A stretch of 64,000 nt of DNA, taken from the NCBI RefSeq assembly GCF_030063185.1, contig NZ_JASISP010000003.1:263124-327123 (forward strand). Direction: 5' to 3'. Within the stretch, counting starts at the first letter, position 1. Every line of letters begins with the position of its first letter. The DNA comes from Arthrobacter sp. H35-D1. Its GTDB lineage: Bacteria > Actinomycetota > Actinomycetes > Actinomycetales > Micrococcaceae. The position numbers and the translations under genes were made by a program. Positions 7,815 through 17,638 of the stretch are shown here, piece by piece. Below the pieces are notes generated by a model. That model worked only from the letters and a program-made list of their open reading frames with translations. It was not told where the DNA came from and did no database searches.

Positions 7815-8951
7815 TTAGAGCGTGCCTACGGCGATCTTGAGCATGCGGCGCAGCGGCTCGGCGGCACCCCACAGGAGTTGGTCGCCCACTGTGAATGCGC
7901 TGATGTATTCCGGGCCCATGTCCATCTTGCGGATGCGGCCCACCGGGACTTCCAGCGTGCCGGAGGCGGCCACGGGGGTGAGGTCGGCCATGGAGGCTTC
8001 CTTGGTGTTGGGCACCACCTTCGCCCACTGGTTGTCGTTGGCCAGCAGGGACTCGATTTCGGCGACGGGGAGGTCTTCGCGCAGCTTCAAGGTCAGTGCC
8101 TGGGAGTGGGAGCGCATGGCGCCGATGCGCACGCACAGCCCGTCCATGATGATCTGGTTCTCGGCGGAGTTGCCCAGGATCTTGTTGGTCTCCACCCCGG
8201 CCTTCCACTCCTCCTTGGACTGGCCGTTGCCCAAATCCGCATCGATCCAGGGGATCAGGGAACCGGCCAGAGGCACGCCGAACTGGCTGGAGTCTATGCC
8301 TTCGCGCTGGTGGGCCAGGACCTTGCGGTCAATTTCAAGGATGGCCGACGCCGGGTTGTCCAGTTCGGAGGAAACCTCGGAGTTGAGCGTGCCGAACTGA
8401 TTCAGCAGTTCGCGCATGTGGCGGGCGCCGCCGCCGGAGGCAGCCTGGTAGGTCATGGAGGTGCCCCACTCGACGAGGCCGTTCTTGAACAAGCCGCCTA
8501 GGCCCATGAGCATGCATGAGACGGTGCAGTTGCCGCCCACAAAGTCGCGGGTGCCGTTGGCCAAGCCGGCGTCGATGGCCGCGCGGTTGATGGGGTCCAG
8601 GACAATGATCGAGTCGTTGTTCATGCGCAGCGTGGAGGCGGCATCGAGCCAGAGGCCGTCCCAGCCCCGGCCGCGCAGCTCGCTGTGCACTCGGCTGGTG
8701 TAGTCCCCGCCCTGGGCGGTGACGATGATCGGGAGTTTGGCCAACGTGTCAATGTCAAAAGCGTCTTCAAGTTTGCCGGCATCGCCGGCGCCCGTAATCA
8801 CCGGGGCGCTGCCCCCCGCGTTTGAGGTGGAAAAAAAGACAGGGTTGATATCGCCAAAGTCGCCCTCGTCCTGCATGCGCTGCAGCAGAACGGAACCGAC
8901 CATGCCGCGCCAACCAACCAGGCCGACGGAAGGAACATTGTTATTGGTCAT
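7815..8951 (-). CDS. asd: Aspartate-semialdehyde dehydrogenase, E. coli-type
   Basis: Asd reduces aspartyl phosphate to aspartate semialdehyde with NADPH, the branch point to lysine, diaminopimelate, threonine and methionine. The 378-residue protein opens with the nucleotide-binding [12 protein letters not shown] motif. It carries the catalytic cysteine C142 in GGNCTVSC, the [15 protein letters not shown] segment and the C-terminal substrate-binding region with IRKMDMGP. These signatures match the long gammaproteobacterial class rather than the shorter class known from Mycobacterium and Corynebacterium. The usual Actinobacteria neighbour lysC (aspartokinase) is not here. The gene is monocistronic and ends at a strong intrinsic terminator. 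Confidence 0.96.
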   Translation of the reverse strand: MTNNNVPSVGLVGWRGMVGSVLLQRMQDEGDFGDINPVFFSTSNAGGSAPVITGAGDAGKLEDAFDIDTLAKLPIIVTAQGGDYTSRVHSELRGRGWDGLWLDAASTLRMNNDSIIVLDPINRAAIDAGLANGTRDFVGGNCTVSCMLMGLGGLFKNGLVEWGTSMTYQAASGGGARHMRELLNQFGTLNSEVSSELDNPASAILEIDRKVLAHQREGIDSSQFGVPLAGSLIPWIDADLGNGQSKEEWKAGVETNKILGNSAENQIIMDGLCVRIGAMRSHSQALTLKLREDLPVAEIESLLANDNQWAKVVPNTKEASMADLTPVAASGTLEVPVGRIRKMDMGPEYISAFTVGDQLLWGAAEPLRRMLKIAVGTL

Positions 8952-9697
8952 GCAACCAGTTTAGTGGGTGGGGCAAATCGGCCGAAGTTGGTGTCACTGG
9001 GTGAACAGGCACGACGGCGTTGCCCGCCATCGCGCGAAGGCTTGGGTTGGGTGCCGGGTCGGGGGCCTGCCCGATGGGGGTGCGGGATGCCTCGCTGCTT
9101 GCACAGTCTGGAGGCGCGGGATTCCTTGACAAGATCCTTGGTGTCGGCCGTCTTGGCCCTGTTTGGCAGTGGGAGAGAATCCGCATGTTTCGCGGAGTGC
9201 ACGCAGAAGAGGCTGTTGTGGTGTGGCTCGTCGGGAACCGGGCACTTGTCGGAGACAGGTGCCCCATGGTTATTCCGCGGGAGTGGGAAGCCGGCGCTTG
9301 CGCGGCAGCCCGGTGGGGACATCGGCGTTCCCCGCGCCAATCACCACATTGAGGGCTGAGACGAAGAAGCCCAGGGCGACTATTTCACTGGAAACCATAA
9401 ACGCGTGTCGGCATACGGTGTGAGCCTGCGGTCCGATGCCGCTGCGACCGACCCCGCACTCTTCAGGGAGGTAGCTGACGAGTTTGCTCGTGGTGGCCCG
9501 TCGCAGGAGCCGCATCTGACCACAAGCAACTCTCTGGTCATGCCAGGCCTTCGCCTGCCGATCGCTTGGCCTGTTGTTCTCCCACAGCTCTTGGCGGTGT
9601 CATATCCTCGAAGCAACAAGTTGGTTGCGCTGCGAGCACTGTTTTTTGGCGTTCATTGGCTGTTCCTGCTCGCGTGGAGTAGCGAAACCAACAAACG
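8952..9697. other. 746-base stretch without a convincing gene
   Basis: Six-frame reading gives only short, overlapping frames on both strands. None has both a ribosome binding site and recognisable protein features. One minus-strand frame (9270-9515) contains a plausible membrane helix followed by a polar tail (EIVALGFFVSALNVVIGAG), and a plus-strand frame (9405-9704) is partly helical, but neither is supported. The stretch lies directly downstream, in the minus direction, of the WXG100-like stub gene, so it may be decayed coding sequence. No repeat or tRNA was seen. Confidence 0.5.
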
Positions 9698-10447
9698 TCA
9701 GTAGTCGATATTTTTGGCAAGATCAGGGTTCTCATGTTCCCACTTCGCCCGGAGCCGAGCTGCCCGAAAACCGATCCAACTAAGTAAAAGCATGAAGGCT
9801 GCGAATCCGAACATTACCGGCCCTCCGACAGGGTACTCGCTGGCTGCCAAGAACCAGATGCCGCCGGCTATGGCCGCCGCTGCAAAGATGATCGGGATGG
9901 AGCTCTGCATCCGAATATTGCGCGGTTTGAGAGGAGTTTTGGATCCGTTGACGTACATGCCGCGCGTGTAGGAATGGGGCCCGTACTGGTTCCGCATTCT
10001 TTTTCGGTCGCGGATGAGATTGAGGTGATGTGGCTCGTAAGGTTCGGGCGGGCTGTCCGGTGATTCATCGGGCATGGCGTTTTCCCAGCTCAACAATTTC
10101 TCAGTCAGTAGTGCGTGGACCTCTTGGTCGTTGAAGACGCCGGGAATCTGGACGGTTTGATCGCTGCCTGTGCCTGAAGCAGCTTCCCATCCGCCCACAC
10201 GTGTCCGCAGTGCAATGTTGCTTAGATTGCTCTTGTTATCAGCGGCGGGGCGGGCGACGACACCGCGGTGCTGGCCGCGCCATTGGGCGGCGAAACGCTG
10301 CGCATCCGGGCCCTGCCAGTAGCGCGGGAGTTGGTTTACGGCGCCGTCAAGCACTTTTTGCGCTTGGAAAAGCTTTTGTGAGTTGCCAGAGAAGTCCCTG
10401 GCCAGTGCGCGGAGTTCTTCAACGTCAGCGCCCAACATTTCAGACAT
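9698..10447 (-). CDS. WXG100-like N-terminus fused to a two-helix membrane tail
   Basis: This is a 249-residue protein. Residues 1-58 read like the first helix and turn of a WXG100/ESAT-6-type domain: MLGADVEELRALARDF, then RYWQGPDAQRFAAQW with the W-x-G turn near residue 44. The second helix expected of that fold is missing. From about residue 60 the sequence changes to an unrelated polar region with a Pro-rich patch (DSPDSPPEPYEPHH). Two membrane helices follow near 175-195 and 202-222, with a charged tail. GGAG precedes ATG. The same N-terminal pattern occurs in the gene at 54752-56392. Proteins with this start are often type VII secretion substrates; no secretion genes are in the window. 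Confidence 0.65.
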   Translation of the reverse strand: MSEMLGADVEELRALARDFSGNSQKLFQAQKVLDGAVNQLPRYWQGPDAQRFAAQWRGQHRGVVARPAADNKSNLSNIALRTRVGGWEAASGTGSDQTVQIPGVFNDQEVHALLTEKLLSWENAMPDESPDSPPEPYEPHHLNLIRDRKRMRNQYGPHSYTRGMYVNGSKTPLKPRNIRMQSSIPIIFAAAAIAGGIWFLAASEYPVGGPVMFGFAAFMLLLSWIGFRAARLRAKWEHENPDLAKNIDY

Positions 10448-10556
10448 GGCAGCTCCGGAGGACTGGAGGAAAGGACATGCGGTGGTATGGCTAAACCGAG
10501 CCTAGCGGCGCCAATGCGCGGCCGCGATGGGGTGCGCTCCCCAACGCCGCCAATTC

Positions 10557-11144
10557 CTACTCGGGCGCCGCAAACTCGGTTTCGCCCCGGGCCCACATGG
10601 TGATCCTGTACTCGGTGCCGTTCTTGGATGTGTGCCAGCCCTCAAGCGGCGACGCCCCGCGAAACATCCATTCCGAACCCAGCACGGGCGCTTGCGTGTC
10701 TCCTGGCACGTCCGTGTTAATAACGGTCACGACGGCCACATTGCAGTGCTCGATCGCCTGCTCAAAGATCTGCCCGCCGCCAATGACCCACACCTCGTTG
10801 CCGCCGGGGGAGAACTGGGCCTCCACCAGGGCCTCGTCCACTGAATCAAGCACGACGGCGCCGAGCGCCTCGGGCGTGCCGGCCCACCCTTGTTGGCGGG
10901 TCACCACGAGGTTGGTACGCTCAGGCAACGGACGGAACTTCTCCGGGAAGGAATCCCAGGTTTTGCGGCCCATCAAAACAGGATGGCCCAGCGTGACCTT
11001 TTTGAAATGGGCCAGGTCCTCGGGCAGGTGCCAGGGCATGCCCCCCTCGGCGCCGATGACGCCGTGGTTGGTCTGGGCCCAGATCATGCCGATGACGGGT
11101 TGGCTGAAATGGTAGTACTTGCGGGGTTCGGGTGCGTCGTTCAT
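10557..11144 (-). CDS. folA: Dihydrofolate reductase
   Basis: DHFR reduces dihydrofolate to tetrahydrofolate with NADPH in the cytoplasm, regenerating the cofactor consumed by thymidylate synthase. The 195-residue protein has the substrate-site motif [13 protein letters not shown], in which D43 corresponds to the catalytic acid of E. coli (D27). It also has [14 protein letters not shown] for [17 protein letters not shown], and [12 protein letters not shown]. The start codon overlaps the thyA stop by 4 bases (ATGA), so the two genes are translationally coupled. This is the usual thyA-folA pairing. The N-terminal 12 residues are a short extension compared with E. coli. Confidence 0.97.
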   Translation of the reverse strand: MNDAPEPRKYYHFSQPVIGMIWAQTNHGVIGAEGGMPWHLPEDLAHFKKVTLGHPVLMGRKTWDSFPEKFRPLPERTNLVVTRQQGWAGTPEALGAVVLDSVDEALVEAQFSPGGNEVWVIGGGQIFEQAIEHCNVAVVTVINTDVPGDTQAPVLGSEWMFRGASPLEGWHTSKNGTEYRITMWARGETEFAAPE

Positions 11145-11965
11145 ACGGCAATCGGGGCCTTAATCGCGGGGTGGTGCTGGTAGTCGACCAGCTCGAAGTC
11201 GTCAAAGGTGTAGTCGAAGATGGACTCGGGCTTCCGGGCGAAACGCAGTTGCGGATAAGGATATGGCTCGCGGCCAAGCTGCTCGGCGACTTGGCGGAGG
11301 TGGTCCTCGTAAATGTGCACGTCGCCGCCTGTCCAGATGAATTCACCGGCTTCCATGTCCAATTGATGTGCCACCATCAGCGTCAACAGGGCGTAGGAGG
11401 CGATGTTGAACGGTACTCCGAGAAAGGTGTCCGCGGAGCGCTGGTAGAGCTGGCAACTGAGCCTGCCACGGCCATCCTCGGTGGGGGCAACATAAAACTG
11501 GAAGAGGGCGTGGCACGGAGGCAGCGCCATGTTCTTCAGCTCCGCAACATTCCAGGCCGAGACAATGTGTCGGCGGGAATCCGGATTGTCCGCCAGCGAC
11601 TCCATCACTTGGGCAATCTGGTCGATGTGCTCCCCGTCCGGTGTGGGCCACGAGCGCCACTGGACGCCATAGACGGGACCCAGCTCACCGGCGTCGTCCG
11701 CCCATTCGTTCCAGATCTTGACACCATTTTCCTGGAGCCAGCGCACATTGGAATCACCGCGCAAAAACCACAGCAACTCCATGGCCACCGACTTGAAATG
11801 CACCCGCTTGGTGGTGATGAGCGGGAAGCTCTCGGCGAGGTCGAAGCGCAGCTGGCGGCCAAAAACGCTCCTCGTCCCGGTGCCTGTGCGGTCCGGTTTC
11901 GCGGTGCCGTTGGCAAGCACGTCGCGGAGCATGTCTTCGTAGGGCGTTTCGATCGTGGCAGTCAC
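11141..11965 (-). CDS. thyA: Thymidylate synthase ThyA
   Basis: ThyA methylates dUMP to dTMP using methylene-tetrahydrofolate and yields dihydrofolate for the coupled reductase. The 274-residue protein shows the dUMP/phosphate loop [12 protein letters not shown] near residue 25, the catalytic C151 in [32 protein letters not shown], and the C-terminal KAPIAV tail. The frame is open upstream to 12106, but GTG 11965 is chosen because the family N-terminus ([12 protein letters not shown]) starts immediately after it and the extra residues look random. It is the first gene of the thyA-folA unit. Confidence 0.96.
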   Translation of the reverse strand: MTATIETPYEDMLRDVLANGTAKPDRTGTGTRSVFGRQLRFDLAESFPLITTKRVHFKSVAMELLWFLRGDSNVRWLQENGVKIWNEWADDAGELGPVYGVQWRSWPTPDGEHIDQIAQVMESLADNPDSRRHIVSAWNVAELKNMALPPCHALFQFYVAPTEDGRGRLSCQLYQRSADTFLGVPFNIASYALLTLMVAHQLDMEAGEFIWTGGDVHIYEDHLRQVAEQLGREPYPYPQLRFARKPESIFDYTFDDFELVDYQHHPAIKAPIAV

Positions 11966-11996
11966 GCCAACTAGTCTACTTGCTCCGTTTGGCTGC

Positions 11997-12491
11997 CTAT
12001 GATGGCCCGTCTGGTTGAGGCTCGGCGAGACTTGCCCGCTGACTGAGCCGGCCTTTAAGGAGAGAAACAAGCGTTTTTTCGTCCAGTCCGGCCTGGTCGC
12101 CCGCATCCAGCAAATGGTCGACGGCGGCCATCACCTCCAATGCGTTGTTCACCGGCGACAGCTTGATTATGTTCTTCTGCGGGGGTGGTGGACTCGGTTG
12201 CGCAGTGTCCGGGGTTCTGCTTGGCGAGCTGGGCGCCGCCGGGGAGCGGCGCCCAGCCACTACGGTCCCCTGCCTGCGGTTGCTGGCGACATGCCCGGCT
12301 GCTTCAAGTTCCTTGTAGGCCCGGGCCACAGTTCCCGCAGCGACACCGAGGTCGCCGGCCAGGCTGCGGATGGTGGGCAGGCGGGTGCCGGGCTGCAGCT
12401 CGCCGACGGCAATGAGCGAGGTGATTTGGGTCTTTACTTGTTCGTACGGCGGGGTGGCCGTGCCCAAGTCGATGACAATGCGCGCTTCCAT
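11997..12491 (-). CDS. GntR-family regulator, YtrA type
   Basis: This is a 164-residue transcription factor. The N-terminal winged helix (residues about 10-80) has the GntR signature: [35 protein letters not shown], then [16 protein letters not shown] and RRQGTVV. The C-terminal part is short and Pro-rich, without the FCD or UTRA ligand domain, as in the YtrA subfamily. Its neighbour 3 bases upstream encodes a polytopic membrane protein, and the two are surely co-transcribed. YtrA-type regulators usually control their own operon. A matching inverted repeat lies upstream of the first gene at 14168-14193. The effector is unknown. Confidence 0.88.
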   Translation of the reverse strand: MEARIVIDLGTATPPYEQVKTQITSLIAVGELQPGTRLPTIRSLAGDLGVAAGTVARAYKELEAAGHVASNRRQGTVVAGRRSPAAPSSPSRTPDTAQPSPPPPQKNIIKLSPVNNALEVMAAVDHLLDAGDQAGLDEKTLVSLLKGRLSQRASLAEPQPDGPS

Positions 12492-12494
12492 GGG

Positions 12495-14144
12495 TTATCT
12501 GCCCGAGCCCGTGGTCCGGCGTGCTTTCGCGCCGGCTGGGGGCATGAAGGCTGCCGGAGTGAGGTCCTTGAGCGGGTAGAAGCACAGAATGACTGCGGCC
12601 AGCATGCAGACCGCGCCCACCAGGCCCAGCCCGGAACCCGGACTCGAACGTGGCGCGGTGGCCAGATTCAACAGGACCCCTGCCAGCACCGCAAACAAGC
12701 CGCCGACCACCGTGCGAAGAATGCGGAAAAGTGTCCTCCGACGCAGTGTCCTGTCCAGCAACGGATCAACCGAAGTGAGGCCCGGCAGGCTGAAAACAGT
12801 GGCGGCAGCCGCAGAGCCAACGCACAGGATTGCCGCAGCACAGAGCAGGGGAACCAAAGCATGCGGGGATGCACCGCCAAATCCGGGCCAGTCGTACATG
12901 CCGCCTTGGCTGATGGAGTTCACTGCCACGAGGGCCGGTGCAAGGCCCAAACAGGCCGCCAAAATTGCAACGGGCAGCGTTGTTGGCACTGCGGCCTTGA
13001 GCGGAGTGCGTGGTGTGCCCGGGGTGGCGTAGTTGCGGCGGAGCAACCACTCCATGCCCCAGTGCGCGAGCAGAACAAAAACGAGTGCCGCGGCAAGGGG
13101 GCCCAGCCAGCCAAACCAAGGCGTCAACAGCAGGCCGGCCAGTCCGCCAAGGATACCGGCGATTGCGGCCGCCAATGGCGTTGAATTTGTTAGCCTGGCG
13201 GCGGCCGGACCGTCACCGAGCAGCAAGCTTGTGGCAGGCCCGGGGCCGGTGTCTTGGTGGCCATCGACGCCGGGAGCCGTGCTTTCCTTCAGTGCCGGCG
13301 GCTTCCAGTAGAGCATGACAAGCAGCACCGCCACGTTGGCGACGCCCAGCCAATTGGTCCAGGATGCTGTCTGCGAGCCGGGCACCGGCTGGAACAAGAA
13401 GTTGCCCGCAACGGCCACGAATCCGGAGGCCACCGTTGCAGAAACTCGCAACAGCCGGTTCATGCCAATGATCCGCAGGGTTGTGTTTTGCTCGGCCGAC
13501 AAGCTCGCCAAGGACCTGCGCGAGGCAATGAGCCGCATGACGAGCAACGTCCCACCAGCAAGAACTGCCAGCCCAGTGGCCAGTGCTGTTGCCAACACGT
13601 ACCCGGGGACACGCCCTTTGTGGATCATGCCCGGAACTCCGGCATCGGTGATGATGCCTGCGGGTGAAGCTGAAAATCCCGGGACGAAGAACAGGAAGGC
13701 AAGGACTCCTGCCGTCAGCGCAAAGACCCCCAGTACCGTCCAGCCCAATGCCGGTTCCACATAGTCGCGGATCCGGCGGTATTGCAGGACGGCAGTTCGC
13801 CGGGCGGATTTTGGTGCCGGCCAGGTGGCCTGGCCAATGGCGTGGACAACAAGAGCTGCCACAGCTGGGGCCACAATGGCGAACCAGGGCAAGATATCCC
13901 ACGGGTTGCCCAAAACGTCTGACAGCGCCGGGGTGACGATACCGGCTTGGGCCGCGCCGGCCAAGCTGCTCAGTGCCCACGCGATGATTCCCGTCCACAA
14001 GGCATGCTTTCGAATGTGCCCCAGGGATCTGTCTTGGGATTTGTTCCAGAAGAACAGCCGCTGGATTACGTACGCGGCAATGGCGGCAATGACTCCGAAC
14101 ATGCCCAGCAAGATGAGAACTTCCATCCAATTTGGCTTAAACAT
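12495..14144 (-). CDS. Polytopic membrane protein in a GntR operon
   Basis: This is a 549-residue protein with roughly 11 or 12 predicted membrane helices, beginning at residues 8-28 (LILLGMFGVIAAIAAYVIQ). No catalytic motif, ATP-binding site or known domain was recognised. A long basic loop follows helix 3 (near residues 110-130), and a Pro/Gly-rich loop with acidic residues lies near 290-320. The C-terminus is basic. GGGGAAA precedes ATG. It is the first gene of the pair with the GntR regulator, 3 bases apart. YtrA-type regulators often accompany ABC exporters, but no ATPase gene is present here, so this may be a stand-alone membrane sensor or permease; function unknown. Confidence 0.8.
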   Translation of the reverse strand: MFKPNWMEVLILLGMFGVIAAIAAYVIQRLFFWNKSQDRSLGHIRKHALWTGIIAWALSSLAGAAQAGIVTPALSDVLGNPWDILPWFAIVAPAVAALVVHAIGQATWPAPKSARRTAVLQYRRIRDYVEPALGWTVLGVFALTAGVLAFLFFVPGFSASPAGIITDAGVPGMIHKGRVPGYVLATALATGLAVLAGGTLLVMRLIASRRSLASLSAEQNTTLRIIGMNRLLRVSATVASGFVAVAGNFLFQPVPGSQTASWTNWLGVANVAVLLVMLYWKPPALKESTAPGVDGHQDTGPGPATSLLLGDGPAAARLTNSTPLAAAIAGILGGLAGLLLTPWFGWLGPLAAALVFVLLAHWGMEWLLRRNYATPGTPRTPLKAAVPTTLPVAILAACLGLAPALVAVNSISQGGMYDWPGFGGASPHALVPLLCAAAILCVGSAAAATVFSLPGLTSVDPLLDRTLRRRTLFRILRTVVGGLFAVLAGVLLNLATAPRSSPGSGLGLVGAVCMLAAVILCFYPLKDLTPAAFMPPAGAKARRTTGSGR

Positions 14145-14167
14145 CGTTTCCCCAACGTATCGACAAT

Positions 14168-14193
14168 CTTTGTATCAAAGGTACGGTACAAAG
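14168..14193 (-). promoter_or_regulatory. Candidate GntR operator
   Basis: A 26-base inverted repeat has arms CTTTGTATC (14168-14176) and GGTACAAAG (14185-14193); 8 of 9 positions pair. It lies about 25 bases upstream of the start of the membrane protein-GntR operon. TTGTAC and TACAAA-like hexamers nearby could be promoter parts. The fit to a YtrA-type site is inferred from symmetry and position only. Confidence 0.5.
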
Positions 14194-14353
14194 AGGGTGC
14201 TGTACAAGCAAGGGCCCGTCATGCTGTATTCCGCATAAACGGGGTCTGGCTGCTTATAAGGGCAATGTGCACACCCCATAAGCGGCGAAGGTGCGAACAA
14301 GCGGCCAAAGCACGTTTACGACGGCGTTGGGCGGGGGCAGCGGCAGCCGGAAG

Positions 14354-15319
14354 TCAGTCCTCGTAGGGCTTGTGCTGCTCCAGCGCCACGATCCTGCCGG
14401 GTTCGGTGATGGACACGTGCGCCACCAAAACCTCGCCGGGGGAGAGGTACGGATCCACCGTGGGCAGTAATTCGCCCAGCTCGTCCGTCATGTGTCCTGC
14501 CAGCGTGGCCAGGATGGTGGGCAGTACGGGGCGGTGGGTGCACACCGCCGTGGCGCTTGTCCTGGTGAGCCACTTTTCAATGCTTGCCCCGACCTTGGCC
14601 GGATTGCGCTTGTGGTCGGCCTCGGTTAGCCACGGCACCACTTTGACCTTGGCCTTGGTGGCTTGGGCGTAAGGGGAAATCGTTGCGATGCAACGCATCC
14701 AGCCGCTGGTGTTGATGCGCCCGGGGTGCCATGACATCAGCAGGCGCTGCAGGTACAAGGCTTGGCGCTTTCCTGTCGCAGCCAGTGGGCGTTCACCTTC
14801 GGCCCGCGTCCAGGCTGCTCGGGGTTTGGCTTTGGCGTGCCTGATGATCAGCAGCGGCCATGTGTCAAGGGACCCATTCTCATGAGCGGCCACCAAGGCT
14901 TCAAGGGGTTCCACATCCGAGGGGTTGGACAGCAGGCCGCGGGCCTTGTTGGGGCTGCACCAAACAGCCGTGTCGACTTCCTTCCCGTCGGGGACGGGAG
15001 GCATGTCATCAACCGACGCAGCCCAGTAGTGGACTTCCTTGAGCCCGGGCTTGACGGGGTAGCGGATGGCCGGCAGTGGAATGCCCAAGTTGATGGGCAG
15101 CCCCACTTCCTCATGCACCTCACGCACTGCACATTCGGCGAGGGTTTCGCCCGCATCGAGCTTGCCCTTCGGCCAGGACCAGTCGTCGTAGCGCTGGCGG
15201 TGGATAAGGAGAAGCTCAAGCTTCTTTTTCTTCAGCCGCCAAAGCAATGCGCCTGCCGCGTAAATGGAGGGGCCGGTGAAATCGTCCACCGGCTCTTCGA
15301 GATGTTCGGTGTTGCGCAT
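14354..15319 (-). CDS. mutT1: Nudix hydrolase fused to histidine phosphatase, MutT1 type
   Basis: This 321-residue protein has two domains. The N-terminal Nudix domain (about 15-150) has a perfect Nudix box, GKLDAGETLAECAVREVHEEVG. The C-terminal histidine phosphatase domain (about 165-320) starts with IIRHAKAK, the RHG-type phosphate loop, and has a later THRPVLPT containing the second histidine. This arrangement matches mycobacterial MutT1, which hydrolyses 8-oxo-dGTP/8-oxo-GTP and diadenosine polyphosphates to protect against oxidative mutagenesis. ATG 15319 overlaps the ppk1 stop by one base (TAATG). The link to polyphosphate metabolism by operon is common in Actinobacteria. Confidence 0.92.
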   Translation of the reverse strand: MRNTEHLEEPVDDFTGPSIYAAGALLWRLKKKKLELLLIHRQRYDDWSWPKGKLDAGETLAECAVREVHEEVGLPINLGIPLPAIRYPVKPGLKEVHYWAASVDDMPPVPDGKEVDTAVWCSPNKARGLLSNPSDVEPLEALVAAHENGSLDTWPLLIIRHAKAKPRAAWTRAEGERPLAATGKRQALYLQRLLMSWHPGRINTSGWMRCIATISPYAQATKAKVKVVPWLTEADHKRNPAKVGASIEKWLTRTSATAVCTHRPVLPTILATLAGHMTDELGELLPTVDPYLSPGEVLVAHVSITEPGRIVALEQHKPYED

Positions 15320-17562
15320 TACGGATGCTGTGCTGACCGTGAGCGGGAACGGCTGGCCAGCAGCCATGACTGGACGTCGAGCAAAGGCTCTCCCTCGCCG
15401 TCCTGATGGTGGCGCTTCCACTCACCGTCGCTCTCCAAGTGCCAGCTGGACGTGGCTGGATCAAGGTAGCGCGTCAGGAGCGAGTCCACCTCGGCAATGT
15501 CTTCACGGTTGGAAAGCCGCACGAGTGCTTCCACCCGGCGGTCAAGGTTGCGGTGCATCATGTCGGCGGAGCCTATGTACACAACGGGTTCCCCGGCATT
15601 TGCGAAGGTAAAGACGCGCGAGTGCTCAAGGAAACGGCCCAGGATTGAACGGACCGTGATGTTCTCGCTGAGCCCGGGAACGCCGGGGCGCAGGGAACAA
15701 ATGCCGCGCACAATCACGCCAACTTCCACTCCTGCCTGGGAAGCGCGGTAGAGGGAGTCGATGATGGTCTCGTCAACTATGGAGTTGACCTTGATGCGCA
15801 CCTGGGCCGGCAGGCCCGCCTTTTTGTTGGCGATTTCTGCGTCAATGCGCTCAACGAGGCCTGAACGCACCGAGCGCGGTGCCACCAGCAGACGGTCAAA
15901 GGAGGTCTTGGGCGCGTAACCGGAAAGCTGGTTGAACAGCTTCGAGAGATCCTCGCCCACTTGGTTGTCGGCTGTCAGCAAGCCCAGGTCTTCGTAGTAG
16001 CGGGCAGTGCGGGGATGGTAGTTGCCGGTGCCGATGTGGCAGTAGCGGCGCAACCCGTCCTGTTCCTGGCGGACCACCAGGGACAACTTGCAGTGGGTTT
16101 TCAAACCGACAATGCCGTACACCACGTGCACGCCTGCTTGTTCCAGCTTGCGCGCCCAGGAAATATTGGCTTGCTCGTCAAAGCGGGCCTTGATTTCCAC
16201 CAGTGCCAAAACTTGCTTGCCGGCTTCGGCGGCATCCACCAAGGCATCAACGATGGGGGAGTCGCCGGAGGTCCTGTACAAGGTCTGTTTGATGGCGCGG
16301 ACCTTGGGGTCCGCGGCGGCCTGTTCCAGGAAGGCCTGCACCGAGGTGGAGAAGGCGTCGTAGGGGTGGTGCAGGAGAATGTCGCGGCGGCGCATGGCCG
16401 CGAACACGTTGGCGGCCTTGGACGTTTCGGACGGGTTTAAATCCCGGGACGTGTGGGCCACGTGCTTGGAGTAGCGCAGGTCGCTGCGGTCTATGGATCC
16501 AATGACGGACAGTCCGCGCAGGTCCAGCGGTGCGGGCAGCTTGTAAACCTCCGACTTCTCGACGTCCAGCTCACGCACCAGCAGTTCCAGAATGCTGGGG
16601 TTGATGTCAGTTGCCACCTCAAGGCGCACGGGCGGACCGAACTTGCGGCGCAGCAGTTCCTTCTCCAACGCCTGCAGAAGGTTCTCGGCGTCGTCCTCTT
16701 CAACTTCCAGGTCCTCGTTGCGGGTCACCCGGAAGGTGTGGTGCTCCACAATGTCCATCCCCGGGAACAGCTGGTCCAGGAACTGGGCGATCACTTCCTC
16801 GAGCGGGATAAACCGAGCCACGCGGCCGGGCACAGTGCCGGCCCGTGCGCCGTCAAGGGCAATCAGCCGCGGCAGCAGGTCGGGGACCTTGACGCGGGCA
16901 AACAGTTCCTTGTCGCTGACAGGGTTGCGGACCACAACAGCGAGGTTCAAGGACAGGCCGGAGATGTAGGGGAAGGGGTGTGCCGGATCGACAGCCAACG
17001 GGGTGAGGATGGGGAAGATCTTCTTGGCGAACATCGCTGCCATCTGCACCTTGGACGGGTCGTCCAGTTCCTCCCAATGCACCAGGTGGATGTGTTCGTA
17101 GGCCAAGGCGGGCCGGATCTGGTTGGCGAAAACGTGGGAATGCCGTGCCTGGAGCTCGTGGGCGGCCTCGCTGATTTGCTCCAGCACTTCCAGCGGGCTC
17201 AGGCCGGCGGGCGAAGGCACGGCAAGGCCGGTGGCAATGCGGCGCTTCAATCCGGCCACGCGCACCATGAAGAACTCGTCCAGGTTGGAGGCGAAGATTG
17301 ACAAGAAGTTCACTCGCTCCAACAGCTGCACGTCGGGGTCTTCCGCCAGTTCCAGCACCCGGGCGTTGAAAGCCAGCCAGCTCAGTTCGCGGTCAAGGAA
17401 CCTGTCGGGGCTGATGTCGCCTGCGGGAATGAGCGTGGGTTCAAACTCGGGGATCTCAATCCTGTCCTGGGTGGCCCGTGAAGCGGGTACTTCGCCGGAA
17501 ACAAAACGTTCCCGGCCGTTGGCTGCCGCCATGTTCAGGTTCCCCTTGTATTCGCGCTTCAT
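15319..17562 (-). CDS. ppk1: Polyphosphate kinase 1
   Basis: Ppk1 reversibly transfers the gamma phosphate of ATP to polyphosphate. The 747-residue protein begins its conserved region at [21 protein letters not shown] (near 55-75). It has [14 protein letters not shown], the LLHHPYDAF motif, the autophosphorylated-histidine region [16 protein letters not shown] and the second phospholipase-D-like motif [35 protein letters not shown] follows near the C-terminus. Length is normal. The first ATG has GAGGA nearby; an internal ATG at 17532 has AGGGGA at good spacing and would remove 10 residues. It is translationally coupled to mutT1. Confidence 0.96.
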   Translation of the reverse strand: MKREYKGNLNMAAANGRERFVSGEVPASRATQDRIEIPEFEPTLIPAGDISPDRFLDRELSWLAFNARVLELAEDPDVQLLERVNFLSIFASNLDEFFMVRVAGLKRRIATGLAVPSPAGLSPLEVLEQISEAAHELQARHSHVFANQIRPALAYEHIHLVHWEELDDPSKVQMAAMFAKKIFPILTPLAVDPAHPFPYISGLSLNLAVVVRNPVSDKELFARVKVPDLLPRLIALDGARAGTVPGRVARFIPLEEVIAQFLDQLFPGMDIVEHHTFRVTRNEDLEVEEDDAENLLQALEKELLRRKFGPPVRLEVATDINPSILELLVRELDVEKSEVYKLPAPLDLRGLSVIGSIDRSDLRYSKHVAHTSRDLNPSETSKAANVFAAMRRRDILLHHPYDAFSTSVQAFLEQAAADPKVRAIKQTLYRTSGDSPIVDALVDAAEAGKQVLALVEIKARFDEQANISWARKLEQAGVHVVYGIVGLKTHCKLSLVVRQEQDGLRRYCHIGTGNYHPRTARYYEDLGLLTADNQVGEDLSKLFNQLSGYAPKTSFDRLLVAPRSVRSGLVERIDAEIANKKAGLPAQVRIKVNSIVDETIIDSLYRASQAGVEVGVIVRGICSLRPGVPGLSENITVRSILGRFLEHSRVFTFANAGEPVVYIGSADMMHRNLDRRVEALVRLSNREDIAEVDSLLTRYLDPATSSWHLESDGEWKRHHQDGEGEPLLDVQSWLLASRSRSRSAQHP

Positions 17563-17638
17563 TCAGTGGTCCTCAGAGTTGGTACTGCCTTGAATCTAAC
17601 GTGCAAGCGGGCCCGATGCCGGACCGAAAGGCCCACGC

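Noticed and set aside
8948-9359. Overlapping 110-131 residue frames on both strands upstream of asd
   Set aside because: No ribosome binding site, no recognisable fold, and they overlap one another antiparallel.
9270-9704. Minus-strand frame with one membrane helix and a plus-strand frame next to it
   Set aside because: Neither has a start with a ribosome binding site; kept only as possible decayed sequence.
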